Assembly: GCF_027000115.1 (NCBI RefSeq)
Contig: NZ_JALTON010000061.1
Span: forward strand, 34,860-98,859
From: Thiohalobacter sp.
GTDB taxonomy: Bacteria; Pseudomonadota; Gammaproteobacteria; Thiohalobacterales; Thiohalobacteraceae
Length of the DNA stretch: 64,000 nucleotides
Direction: 5' to 3'
Below, in pieces: positions 16,277 through 25,276 of this stretch. Under the pieces are notes generated by a model. That model searched no databases and had not been told where the DNA came from. It saw only the letters and a program-made list of their open reading frames with translations. Position numbers and translations under genes: made by a program. Positions within the stretch are counted from its first letter, which is position 1. Each line of letters starts with the position of its first letter.

Positions 16277-17290
16277 TCAGTGCCCTTCTTCCCAGTCACT
16301 GTCGGCCGCATACCAGGGGAGGTTGAATGCGGCGAAGGTTCGGCGTAAGCGGCGTGCCTGATCCGGGCTTACCCGGCTGCGCCAGGCGTCGCGCATGGCC
16401 AGACTGTCACGGTGGGTGTCATAGGCATCGTTCCGTTCCGGATTCGCCCGGCTCCGCGCCTGCAGCCGTTCCTCCAGCTCTGGTGTCCACTCCAGCCCGG
16501 CCCACTCGGCCAGTTCGCGGAAACGGGATGCCGGCTCCGTGCACAGTGCCTCGTAGTGCACCAGCCGGACGTTCTCGTGGCTCTGGACGATCCGGGCGAG
16601 CGCGGCCATCGCGGCACCCTGGATCAGGCCCTGCATCGACCAGAAATCCTGCTCGTCGACGGCAGGTCCTGCGATACCGGCCGTCTCCAGGAACCGTCGA
16701 GCTTCCCTTGCGTCCTGCTGGCCGGACCAGCCCAGCCGCCGGAAGCTGTCCGCTGTTGCTGCCGGATGGCGTAGCAGAATCAGGCAGCGGGCCCGAAAGG
16801 CCTTCAGCAGCCAGTCGGCCGCAAAGGGATTGACCTCCTTGATGACGACTCTTTTGCCACGGCGACATGAGAGCGCCCACTGGGCGGGCATGCGGACAAC
16901 GCCGGAGATGAAGTCGGGGATGCCGTGGAAGGCCAGCCGGGCGCGAAACGCCTCCCTGGCCGAGACGTTGTCGGCAGTCAGGAAGCGCAATGCGCCCTGC
17001 GCCCCGTCGAACTGCAGGGCATGCTGGGTCAGGGGCTCGCGGAGATAGAGGGCATTGCCCGCATGACCCAGAATGTCACCGGCCCAGCTCGAGCCGCTGC
17101 GTGGGAGCGAAAGAATCAGCAGCGGCGGAGCCTGTGGTGGCACCAGGCGACCGATCCAGCGGCTCGCCACGCCGAGGCCAGCCCAGTCCACCGGGCTCGG
17201 GGAAGCCGGCAGCAGCCGGCCCAGCAGGGGCAGGGTGCGCAAGGCCATGGTCAGAAGCATCCGGCCCGATGGGCCCGGCTGGGGGGGCAA
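16277..17290 (-). CDS. Sulfotransferase family protein
   Basis: A 337-residue protein with the phosphosulfate loop LILSLPRSGSSWAGDILGH at about residues 58-76 and a 3'-phosphate region CLILLRHPAATADSFRRLGW near 180-200. The roughly 55-residue N-terminal leader is hydrophobic and basic and could be a membrane-facing extension; in-frame ATGs at 17260 and 17248 are alternative starts. It is the first gene of the long leftward run of eleven genes ending at 5324. Its neighbour upstream on the other strand, also a sulfotransferase, is divergent, so the intergenic region 17291-17502 should hold both promoters. Confidence 0.84.
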   Translation of the reverse strand: MPPQPGPSGRMLLTMALRTLPLLGRLLPASPSPVDWAGLGVASRWIGRLVPPQAPPLLILSLPRSGSSWAGDILGHAGNALYLREPLTQHALQFDGAQGALRFLTADNVSAREAFRARLAFHGIPDFISGVVRMPAQWALSCRRGKRVVIKEVNPFAADWLLKAFRARCLILLRHPAATADSFRRLGWSGQQDAREARRFLETAGIAGPAVDEQDFWSMQGLIQGAAMAALARIVQSHENVRLVHYEALCTEPASRFRELAEWAGLEWTPELEERLQARSRANPERNDAYDTHRDSLAMRDAWRSRVSPDQARRLRRTFAAFNLPWYAADSDWEEGH

Positions 17291-17502
17291 TAGGCTGGGC
17301 GGAAAGGGTGCGCGGGCATGGACAATGATATGGGCAGCATCGGCTCGCCAGTATACTCAGAGGTGGCATGGCAAGGCGACCTTCCGATCGGGGATCTCGC
17401 CGGGACCATGCCCCGTATGGACCGACTGCTTTCCGGCGTGGTTCGCACGAAGCCCAGGCGGCTGGTAGCATGCCATGCTCGCAGGCTTCGGGGAGGTCGT
17501 CA

Positions 17503-18450
17503 GTGTCGTACAGGCAAGCGCCAGGACCGGTGTTCATTGTGGGCGCACCCCGCTCGGGAACGACCCTGTTGCAGTTCATGCTCAGATCGCATCCCGATCT
17601 GTCGTTGCCCACGGCCGAGAGCCATTTCATCATTCCGCTGTGGCGGCGACGGGCCGAGTTCGGCGACCTCTCTACCCGTGACGGGGTCAGGAGGGTCCTG
17701 GCAGAGATGCAGCGGTTGCGGCCGCGCTTTCTGGCCGAGGATCTGCACGGCGTGCGCTTCGATGTCGAGGCGCTGGCTGCGCGATTTCACCAGGAGGGCC
17801 GTGACAGCATACCGGCCCTGATCGACGGGCTGTTCGCGGCCAATGCGGCGGGCGAGGGCAAGTCACGCTGGGGGGACAAGACCCCCTATTATGTCCTCCA
17901 CCTGCCACTGCTGGCCGAGTTGTTTCCGGATGCCCGCTTTGTTCACATCATCCGCGACGGCCGGGATGCCGCCCTGTCCATGCGGGCTCGGGCCAGGGAC
18001 CTCAATGTGTACAACCTTTATCACGCCGCCAAGATCTGGGAACAGTACGTCGAGGCGGGCCAGACCGAGGGTGCCCGGCTCGGCCCGCAACGTTACTTCG
18101 AGCTTCGCTACGAAGATCTACTGAGCGACCAGGAGGGCAGCGTACGGCGTATCTGCGAATTTCTCGACCTCCCTTTCAGTTCGGCGGTGATCGAGTTCCG
18201 CAAAGCGCGCGCCGAGGGGGGCAAGACTCCCCTGCTGGCGCGTGACATCGATGCCGGCAACGCGGAGAAGTGGCGGCAGCGGATGACACCCCGGCAGCTG
18301 GCACTGTTCGAGGGTGCGGCAAAGGATACCCTGCTGCGCAATGGTTATCCGCTGGCCACCCCGGCACGGCGGCCGCCATTGCCGGTCCGGGCCGCCCTGC
18401 GGGCGCACAACCGCCTGCTGCGCTGGATCAATATCCGCGTCAACGGCTGA
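17503..18450 (+). CDS. Sulfotransferase family protein (GTG start)
   Basis: The 315-residue protein begins with a short basic segment and the phosphosulfate loop FIVGAPRSGTTLLQFMLRSH at residues 11-30; RFVHIIRDGRDAALSMRAR supplies the 3'-phosphate site, and YFELRYEDLLSDQEG follows as in typical family members. The GTG at 17503 is chosen because GGGGAGG lies six bases upstream; in-frame ATGs at 17368 and 17470 lack such a site. The 3' end overlaps the convergent glycosyltransferase by 11 bp. It stands alone on the plus strand between two leftward operons and must have its own promoter. Confidence 0.86.
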   Translation: MSYRQAPGPVFIVGAPRSGTTLLQFMLRSHPDLSLPTAESHFIIPLWRRRAEFGDLSTRDGVRRVLAEMQRLRPRFLAEDLHGVRFDVEALAARFHQEGRDSIPALIDGLFAANAAGEGKSRWGDKTPYYVLHLPLLAELFPDARFVHIIRDGRDAALSMRARARDLNVYNLYHAAKIWEQYVEAGQTEGARLGPQRYFELRYEDLLSDQEGSVRRICEFLDLPFSSAVIEFRKARAEGGKTPLLARDIDAGNAEKWRQRMTPRQLALFEGAAKDTLLRNGYPLATPARRPPLPVRAALRAHNRLLRWINIRVNG

Positions 18451-19684
18451 CGCCGTCTCCTCCCTTTCCCAGCAGCCGGTCGTAGACGGCCTGTACCCGA
18501 TCGGCGTGGGTCTCCACCGCGAAGGTGGCGAGGGCATGCTCGCGTGCTGCAGCGCCCAGCCGGTGACCCAGTCCGGGGTCGTCGTGCAGGCGGCGGATGC
18601 ACCGGGCCAGGTCCTCGGCATCACCCGGCCGGAACAGCAGGGCCGTGCGTTCGTGCTCGGCCATTTCCCTGGCGCCGCCATGGGCAGGAGCCACCAGCGG
18701 CCGGCCCAGAGCCAGTGATTCGATGACCACCGTCCCGAGCGGTTCGGGCGAGGTGGAGGCAGACACGACCACGTCCAGGCTGTTGTAGACCTCGGGCATG
18801 TTCGACTCGTGTCCGGTGAACAGGACCTGCCCCCCGAGTCCCTCCTCGCGTACCCGCTGGTGCAGTTTCTGTTCGTATTCCCGGCAGTCATCCGGGGTGC
18901 CGCCGATGATGGCCATGCGCAGTTCCGGCGCGAGGTCTGCCAGCCGCTTCGCTGCGTCGAGAAACAGTTCCTGCCCCTTCCAGGGGATCAGCAGCCCGAC
19001 CAGTCCCACCACGAAATCGTCCTCGCCGAGGCCGTGTCGGCGGCGGAAGGCCATGCGATCCGTGTCCAGCGGCAGGGCATCCAGTTCGATGCCGTCGTAG
19101 ATCACGGTGCGCCGTTCCTCGGGCACGCCCAGCCGGCCGATGCCTTCCGAGATCCAGTGCGATACCGGGATGAAGTGGTCCGGCAGGCGGTAGCTCCAGC
19201 CCATCATCCGGGAGCCGCTCTGGTCGCCGCGCACATGCTGAACGGCGGGAATGCGCAATATCCGCGCCACCAGCAGCGCAGCACGATTGCACAGGGGCTC
19301 GTTGTTGGCGTGAATCAGCGCGGCGCGGGCACGCCAGGATGTCCACAGCAGGCCGAGGAAGAAGGGCAGGAAGTTGGCGACATCATCGAGCCGGGCCAGC
19401 AGCTGGTTGAGCACCGCGCCTGCCAGCGGCCGGTCCAGCCAGCCGGATTCGGCCAGCCGGCGCCGCATGCCCACCACGTCGAGGTGGCGATCGGGGATGT
19501 GGCGCCAGTCAGCCTCGGCACTGATGCCCTCGTACTCGGGTCCGGTGCGGCCGGTGACCACCAGCGGCCGGTAGCGGGCCGGGTCCAGGTTGCGCACCAG
19601 GTGGCGCATGCAGATGGCGGCGCCGCCGTAGCCGATGCCGTTTTCGACATAGACCACGGTGCGCGGTGTCGGGCTCTGGCTCAT
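18440..19684 (-). CDS. Glycosyltransferase family 4 (GT-B)
   Basis: The 414-residue enzyme has a GT-B layout: an N-terminal domain with the glycine loop ENGIGYGGAAICMRHLVRNL (residues 14-33) and a C-terminal donor domain starting VVGLVGLLIPWKGQELFLDA. The family-4 E-x7-E signature is seen in SPEPLGTVVIESLALGRP near residues 320-337. It likely adds a sugar to the lipid-linked intermediate with retention of configuration. It is the last gene of the leftward operon that begins with the kelch-like exported protein at 27610, and its start overlaps the preceding family-2 transferase as ATGA. Donor sugar is unknown. Confidence 0.88.
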   Translation of the reverse strand: MSQSPTPRTVVYVENGIGYGGAAICMRHLVRNLDPARYRPLVVTGRTGPEYEGISAEADWRHIPDRHLDVVGMRRRLAESGWLDRPLAGAVLNQLLARLDDVANFLPFFLGLLWTSWRARAALIHANNEPLCNRAALLVARILRIPAVQHVRGDQSGSRMMGWSYRLPDHFIPVSHWISEGIGRLGVPEERRTVIYDGIELDALPLDTDRMAFRRRHGLGEDDFVVGLVGLLIPWKGQELFLDAAKRLADLAPELRMAIIGGTPDDCREYEQKLHQRVREEGLGGQVLFTGHESNMPEVYNSLDVVVSASTSPEPLGTVVIESLALGRPLVAPAHGGAREMAEHERTALLFRPGDAEDLARCIRRLHDDPGLGHRLGAAAREHALATFAVETHADRVQAVYDRLLGKGGDGVSR

Positions 19685-20646
19685 GAGTCTCCCTTGAGTG
19701 TTCGGCGGGCGCGGCGCAGACCTTCGGTCAGCGGCGGGGGCAGGGCGGCCAGCAGCCAGAAGACCGCAGCGCGCGGCGAGGGCCGGCTGCGGAAACTGGC
19801 GGCGAAGGCGCGACGCGCCTCGTCACGCTCGTCGTGATTCAGGCGATGGTAGCCCAGAACCCAGCAGGCGCGCGCGATACCGGCCTCGATGTCGATGCCC
19901 TGTTCCTCCAGCGCGGGCTGCTCGAAATCGCGCAGCGACTGCATCACCCGCACCAGATCGCGCAGCATGGGTGCCTCGTCGCGGGTGGCATTGGCACCGT
20001 GCTGCCGGCGCAGCATCATGACCTCGGGCAGCATGACGATCGGGTGCTGCAGCGCGATGCGTACCCAGAGTTCCAGATCCTCGCCATAGCGGATGTCCGT
20101 GCGAAAGCCACCAAGCGCCCTCAGGATGTCGCGCCGGGCCAGTACCGTGCCGGTGGGAATGAAGTTCTTTTCCAGCAGCCGGGCGGCGGCGCGGGGCACC
20201 GGGTGCTCGTCGAAGGCCTCGCGCAGGCCGTGCCGGGCGAGGACGGAGTCGCATATGACGGCATCGTGGGCGTCGATTTCACGCATGTCGCCGGCGACGA
20301 GCGCTACGTCGGGATGTCGGGCCAGCACCGCGAACTGGCGTTCGAGGCGGTCCGGAAGCCACTGGTCGTCGGCATCCAGGAAGGCAATCCAGTCGCCGCC
20401 GGCTGCCTCGATGCCGCGGTTGCGGGCGGCGGAAGGCCCCTGGTTGGACTGTTCGATCAGGCGGATGCCCTCGCCGAGCGCGCGCACCCGCTCCGCGGTG
20501 TGGTCGCGGGAGCCATCATCGACCACGATGATTTCGCTGACCGGCACCGTCTGGGCACGGATGCTGGCGATGGCATCGGCGATGAAACCGGCGCTGTTGT
20601 ACGCGGGGATGACGGCGCTGATGCGCGGTGGCGGGGATTCAGGCAA
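19681..20646 (-). CDS. Glycosyltransferase family 2
   Basis: A GT-A fold enzyme of about 321 residues: ISAVIPAYNSAGFIADAI at the start, IIVVDDGSRDHTAERV, then WIAFLDADDQWLPDRLERQ. These are the nucleotide-binding and metal-binding motifs of family 2. Two starts are possible. A GTG at 20676 overlaps the stop of the preceding gene, while the TTG at 20646 has GAGG seven bases upstream and is preferred here. It is coupled to the family-4 transferase by ATGA. Being in one operon with four exported proteins suggests these two transferases build a side chain or a separate glycan from the main operon. Confidence 0.85.
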   Translation of the reverse strand: MPESPPPRISAVIPAYNSAGFIADAIASIRAQTVPVSEIIVVDDGSRDHTAERVRALGEGIRLIEQSNQGPSAARNRGIEAAGGDWIAFLDADDQWLPDRLERQFAVLARHPDVALVAGDMREIDAHDAVICDSVLARHGLREAFDEHPVPRAAARLLEKNFIPTGTVLARRDILRALGGFRTDIRYGEDLELWVRIALQHPIVMLPEVMMLRRQHGANATRDEAPMLRDLVRVMQSLRDFEQPALEEQGIDIEAGIARACWVLGYHRLNHDERDEARRAFAASFRSRPSPRAAVFWLLAALPPPLTEGLRRARRTLKGDS

Positions 20647-20666
20647 GGGGTGACCTCGGGCAGTGC

Positions 20667-23600
20667 TCAGCGCCACTCGAACTCGACGACATTGGACAGT
20701 GCACTCAGGTTACGGTCCGAATCCCAGCTGCACAAGGCGATGTACCAGGTTCCGGGCGGCAACTCGGCCAGCGGCTGGTCCCGGTCCAGCCCGAACCAGG
20801 TGTGCGGCCGGATGTGGGTGAGGCGAAAGCGTTCGCGGGTCCCGGCCGGACCGGGCAGGGGTTCGCCGGCGACATGCTCCGCCATCCAGAAGGCGTTCAC
20901 CCGATGCCAGTCGGGATGGGCGCGGGGCTGGTCCGGGTCCTCGCCCTGCACGCTCTTCGGGTCGATCTCGTAGCGGTCCTTGCGGCGCCGGCGTTTTTTC
21001 TGGTCACCCAGAACCTGGTTTTCTACCTCGGCCACGATGCGGGCCTTGGCAGCGGCACGATCCGGATGATCGGTGGGTGCCCAGGCCACGATGGGCTTGC
21101 GGCTGATCTTCACGAAATAACGGCTGGCGCGACCGCTCGGGCCATCATCCGCGGGACTGGTCCAGGTCAGGGTAACGCCGTTGTCGGTCACGGCCTCGAC
21201 AGCGAGATCGGTGACGTGTTCGGGTGGCCGATGGCTGCGTTTCGGCCGCACCTTCTGTTCCCAGGCCAGCGTCTGTGTGAACCAGCTCGGACTTTGGTTG
21301 CGAAACTGCTCGAAGGCGCGGTAGCGATCCAGCAGTGCCTGCCAGCCGCTGTAGTGGAACAGCACCGGCCACATCTGTACGTGGCGGTCGTGACGCTGAG
21401 GGTTCAGGGCGCGCGGCCCGATGCCGAGCAGGGCATTGGGCATGTGAGTGATCTGGTTGACCATGGCAAGGCGGGGATAGAAGATCACGTGATGGGCGAA
21501 ATAGTCGCCCTGACCCCAGAGCCCGTCGAGGATGCGCTCGTCGTCGTAATGCTTGTAGGCCTCGTGCAGGGCCAGCGTGCCCTGCGCCTCCATCCAGGTC
21601 TTGGCCCAGGAGGTGTAAATCTCCTCGTCAGCTCGCAACAGATCCAGGTCGACATGGTTGCTGACCCGCCGGGCGAGCGAATCCGGCAGAATGCGGAGCA
21701 GTGCCCCGGGCGCCACATCCCAGCGGGTCAACTGACCGTGCCGGTGGCGCAGCAGCGCCAGCATGCGCCGCAGTTGCCAGCGGGCATAGAGATCCATGAC
21801 CGGGCTGCCGGTGGCCTGCAGTCCGGCGAGATTCGTATAGAGCATCCAGCTGTAGACACGGGCATAGTGCCCCCGGCGCATGGCCTCGGGATCCCGCTCG
21901 AACAGGGTCACATCGTCGAGCGGCCGCGTCTCGCCGCGGAACAGGTGGCGGTGCTGAAAATTCAGATCCCAGTTGACGAAGCCATGGATGCTGTCCAGCG
22001 CGCGCCGGTCGCCGGTGAGATAGTAGTACTCGAAGATCTGGAACAGCGCATAGTGTTCATGGTCGGGCAGCCACTTGTAGCGATTGAAGTAGCTGGTCCC
22101 GCCGAGCCGTGGCCCCTGTTCCGGCTGCGCCTTCGGACCGAGGCCCCAGAGGCGGAAGTCCTTGGGTCCGAAGGCGGTGAGCCGGTTCCAGGCGGCGAGT
22201 TGCCGATCCAGAGCCTTCAGTCGTTCCGCGCCCTCGCCGAAGCGCAGCCGATTGTCGCGGTAATGCCAGCCGGGGTTGTGCGAGATCAACCAGCGGCTGG
22301 TCGCCAGATCGTGCTCGAACTCGATCGGGTCACCGCTCGCGAGCGCGTCCAGCCAGGCCGAGTTGAGGCTCTCGTGATGGCCGCCGGAATTGTAGCCGCG
22401 CGCATTGCCGAAGCGGCGATAACCCGCCAGTTCCGGGACCCAGTGGCCATCCTGTGCGCGACGTTTGCGCAGGCGGACATCGCTGGCTTCGGGGCTGAAC
22501 TCGAAGTACCAGACCTCGCTGTCCGCGTACCAGGCATTGGGTGCGCGCGCGAACAGCGGATATTCGAACGCCAGCGCATAACGATGCGCGGCCTCCGGAT
22601 CCATGGGGCCGTCGGAGAGGAACAAGAGCAGGTCGTTCAGGGTGCGTTCGCCAAAATCCAGGTCATAGGGTTCCGGCGCCGCGGGATCACGGGCATGGAA
22701 GGCGGCCGCCAGGCGGCCATTGCGCAGACGCAGTGCACGCGGTCCCTCCTGCCAGATATAGCGCAGGGTCACGCCTACGCTGCCCCGGGCAGAGCGGGCA
22801 AGCAGATACCGCAGCGGACGATCCGACGCCCGGGTGCCGCCGTCCGCGGTCAGGACCAGCTGGCCGGGCCGGGCAAATTGCTTGCGGCCCTGACGGACCT
22901 CGCGCGGCATGCCCTGCAGCGCCTCGAGGTCGCGTGCGACCAGGGTCACGGCCTCCTCTCCGCGCCCGACGACCGCTTCCACTGTATCTCCCAGCGCCAG
23001 CGGCAGCTCCAGGCGCGCCTCGCTGAACGGATACATCCATTGCGGCTGGCGCGGTTCGGAATTCTCCAGAGAGGATTCGATGCGCACCAGGGGGCTGTTG
23101 GCGTGAACATGGAGGCGCGTGGTGTGGCGATAGAAGCCGGGCAGTGGCGGGCTGCCGTCGCGCGGCAGGAAGTCGCCTTCCAGGCGCACGACCAGATGCA
23201 GCGGCCCTTGCTGCTCGATTTCCAGGTTCTCGACCCGGGCCCGGTAGTCACGGGCGGGGATGCTCGCGCGTTCCTCGCTGACATCACGGCTCCAGCCGTG
23301 GGTATTCCAGGACTTGCCGGTGAAATGCCGGAAACGGTCGACAGCCTGACCGGTGAGCACCAGTCCGCCGTCGGGGGCGGTGTCCAGCAGTGCCCTGCCA
23401 CGATAGCGGATCCGTCCCGGAGAAACGCCCTGGCCGGGTTCCAGGTCCAGTTGCAGCAGCCCGTTGTCGATCGTCAGCCCCTTGGCGGTGCGGCTGACCC
23501 GGATGCCGGGCCGCAGGGGGGTACCGTCGCCGGCATTGTCGAGGAACAGCCGCTTGCGTTCGTGGGCCGCGATGTCGAGTTGACAGTCCAGCAGCAGCCA

Positions 23601-23906
23601 GCGCACCGAATCGTCGCGGGCCGCGTGGCGGCTCAGGACATGAAATTCGCAGGGAACCGCCCGGCCCTGTTCATCCGTAACCCGCAGACGGTCGGTCCTG
23701 TCCAGCACGCCGGGCGGGAAGGGCACGCCGCTGGTGAAGGGCCAGCGCTCCCGGTCGACTCCGGCGGTCTCGCGGACCTCCAGCGGCAGGCGGAAGTGCC
23801 GGCCGTCCCAGTCGTAGTCGGCGCGGTCGCGACGCAATGCGGCCTGCGTCGCCGTGACCGCCAGCAGCAGACAGACGAGCAAGGGGATACGGGCGCGCAG
23901 GGTCAC
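20667..23906 (-). CDS. Large exported protein, polysaccharide-lyase-like (PcRGLX/YetA-type) with C-terminal Fn3-like domain
   Basis: The 1079-residue protein starts with a signal peptide (basic start, hydrophobic core, ATQA cut near residue 22). Its first third is beta-rich (LPLEVRETAG ... GVPFPPGVL) and matches the start of PcRGLX/YetA-like proteins. The centre is helix-rich with many Trp, Tyr and His, like an alpha/alpha toroid of polysaccharide lyases or glycosidases. From about residue 892 a fibronectin-III-like domain (VTDLAVEAVTDNGVTLTWTS) is interrupted by a basic segment (QKKRRRRKDRYE) and then resumes. It probably cuts or modifies a secreted polysaccharide in the periplasm or outside. 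The family match is from memory of motifs, so activity is tentative. Confidence 0.72.
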   Translation of the reverse strand: MTLRARIPLLVCLLLAVTATQAALRRDRADYDWDGRHFRLPLEVRETAGVDRERWPFTSGVPFPPGVLDRTDRLRVTDEQGRAVPCEFHVLSRHAARDDSVRWLLLDCQLDIAAHERKRLFLDNAGDGTPLRPGIRVSRTAKGLTIDNGLLQLDLEPGQGVSPGRIRYRGRALLDTAPDGGLVLTGQAVDRFRHFTGKSWNTHGWSRDVSEERASIPARDYRARVENLEIEQQGPLHLVVRLEGDFLPRDGSPPLPGFYRHTTRLHVHANSPLVRIESSLENSEPRQPQWMYPFSEARLELPLALGDTVEAVVGRGEEAVTLVARDLEALQGMPREVRQGRKQFARPGQLVLTADGGTRASDRPLRYLLARSARGSVGVTLRYIWQEGPRALRLRNGRLAAAFHARDPAAPEPYDLDFGERTLNDLLLFLSDGPMDPEAAHRYALAFEYPLFARAPNAWYADSEVWYFEFSPEASDVRLRKRRAQDGHWVPELAGYRRFGNARGYNSGGHHESLNSAWLDALASGDPIEFEHDLATSRWLISHNPGWHYRDNRLRFGEGAERLKALDRQLAAWNRLTAFGPKDFRLWGLGPKAQPEQGPRLGGTSYFNRYKWLPDHEHYALFQIFEYYYLTGDRRALDSIHGFVNWDLNFQHRHLFRGETRPLDDVTLFERDPEAMRRGHYARVYSWMLYTNLAGLQATGSPVMDLYARWQLRRMLALLRHRHGQLTRWDVAPGALLRILPDSLARRVSNHVDLDLLRADEEIYTSWAKTWMEAQGTLALHEAYKHYDDERILDGLWGQGDYFAHHVIFYPRLAMVNQITHMPNALLGIGPRALNPQRHDRHVQMWPVLFHYSGWQALLDRYRAFEQFRNQSPSWFTQTLAWEQKVRPKRSHRPPEHVTDLAVEAVTDNGVTLTWTSPADDGPSGRASRYFVKISRKPIVAWAPTDHPDRAAAKARIVAEVENQVLGDQKKRRRRKDRYEIDPKSVQGEDPDQPRAHPDWHRVNAFWMAEHVAGEPLPGPAGTRERFRLTHIRPHTWFGLDRDQPLAELPPGTWYIALCSWDSDRNLSALSNVVEFEWR

Positions 23907-25276
23907 GGAACTGCCCCCCGGATCAGCCTGGCCTGGATCAGCCGGTCGGCCCCCCTGCGTTGCTCGAACACCAGCAGCGCAGTCTTGCCGCGCCCCGCCA
24001 GGACGGGGTGTGATGGCAAGGCCTCGCCCTGGTGCAGGACCGGCCAGTCGCCGTCCACGAGCAGGCGACGGCCTTCCCGGTCGATAAAGTTGCCGATGAT
24101 GCGCCGGGCATGAATCGATCCGGCGCGGCTGTCTCCGACTGCTGCGACCAGAAAACCTGCACCGAACGCAGTGGCGGCCACCGGTCCTTCCATGCCCAGC
24201 GCGGCCCGGAACAGGCTGAAGACCCGGCTCGGATCCCAGCCGGCGCCGAATTTGCGCGGCTCCGTGTTCGGATTCGGCAGGAAGGCGAGCCGATCAGCGG
24301 GAAGGATTGCACCGGACACATGGCTGTTGCCGCGGTTGATGATGCTGCGCCCGGTCAGGAGCACGCGGTCCCCGTTCCGCGCCAGGCCGCCTTCGTTCCT
24401 TGCCAGGCCGTTCGACGGCGCGGCGCTGACAGCCGTTGCCACCAGCCGGTCCCCGCGCAGTTCCAGCCGTGCCACGCGGCGGGTGATGCCGCCGCGATTC
24501 CCGGGCGCCCAGTTGGCCTCGTCGTGCCAGGTCAGGAACCAGGCGCCACCCTCCGGGTCGGTCTCGATCACCTCCGCGCGTCCCCCCGTGAGCACGAGGG
24601 CATCCTGCTGGCCCGCGCGCAGCGGCTGGCGCCCCGTGCCCCAGCCCGGTGTGTAGCCATGCCAGTCGGCGGCATCGGGTGCCTGATTGAGGACGGGGCC
24701 CAGAAACCGCACCTTGCCGGCAGGAGGCACCAGCGCCGCATGCAGCCGATAGAAACCGTGGTCATCGGTTTGCTGCCAGACCACCAGGAAACCGCGCCTT
24801 CCCGCCGTTGCCGCCACCGGGAGCGCGGCATTCGCAGAGCCGGTCGCCAGGACCAATCCGCACCCGGGATGCGGCTCGCCGCCGGCATCCAGCCGCGCGG
24901 CATAGACATCCCAGTCGTGCCCATTGCGGAAGTCCTGCCAGACCACCAGTCCCTGACGGCCGTTGCTCGCCAGCCGGGGGTGTTCCTGACTGCCGGCGGC
25001 ATCGCACAGGGTCGTCACCGGCCGGCGCGGATTCGCGCTCGCATCCAGAACCTGGAGTTCGAGGCCGGCACCCGGGCCGCCCGCGTGATCCTGCCCCCTT
25101 TGCCAGACCACGACATAACCCTCATGCAGGGCAACGACGTCCGGGCTGTAATGCAACCCCCGGGGGGCGCCCAGGGTGACGGGTGCGGAGACGGACACCA
25201 GGGGAGGCGCCGCGCCGATGCCGGCCGGGAGCAACCCCAGCAGCAGGGACAGCAGCCGGACCTTCTGCATACTCAT
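23903..25276 (-). CDS. Exported beta-propeller-like protein
   Basis: A 457-residue protein with a signal peptide (hydrophobic core LLSLLLGLLPAGIG followed by AAP). The mature part shows repeating beta-strand units with the recurring phrase VVWQ followed by a polar turn (VVWQRGQDHAGG, LVVWQDFRNGHD, LVVWQQTDDHGF), as in six- to eight-bladed propellers. No catalytic motif is seen. Position between the lyase-like protein and the NHL-like protein, with ATGA overlaps at both ends (23903-23906 and 25273-25276), indicates a common function, perhaps binding the secreted glycan. Family not recognised beyond the fold. Confidence 0.7.
   Translation of the reverse strand: MSMQKVRLLSLLLGLLPAGIGAAPPLVSVSAPVTLGAPRGLHYSPDVVALHEGYVVVWQRGQDHAGGPGAGLELQVLDASANPRRPVTTLCDAAGSQEHPRLASNGRQGLVVWQDFRNGHDWDVYAARLDAGGEPHPGCGLVLATGSANAALPVAATAGRRGFLVVWQQTDDHGFYRLHAALVPPAGKVRFLGPVLNQAPDAADWHGYTPGWGTGRQPLRAGQQDALVLTGGRAEVIETDPEGGAWFLTWHDEANWAPGNRGGITRRVARLELRGDRLVATAVSAAPSNGLARNEGGLARNGDRVLLTGRSIINRGNSHVSGAILPADRLAFLPNPNTEPRKFGAGWDPSRVFSLFRAALGMEGPVAATAFGAGFLVAAVGDSRAGSIHARRIIGNFIDREGRRLLVDGDWPVLHQGEALPSHPVLAGRGKTALLVFEQRRGADRLIQARLIRGAVP

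Noticed and set aside
20628..24113. 1161-codon open frame on the plus strand
   Set aside because: It is the antisense shadow of the large exported lyase-like gene (20667-23906). The minus-strand product has a signal peptide and recognisable domains; the plus-strand product is low-complexity.
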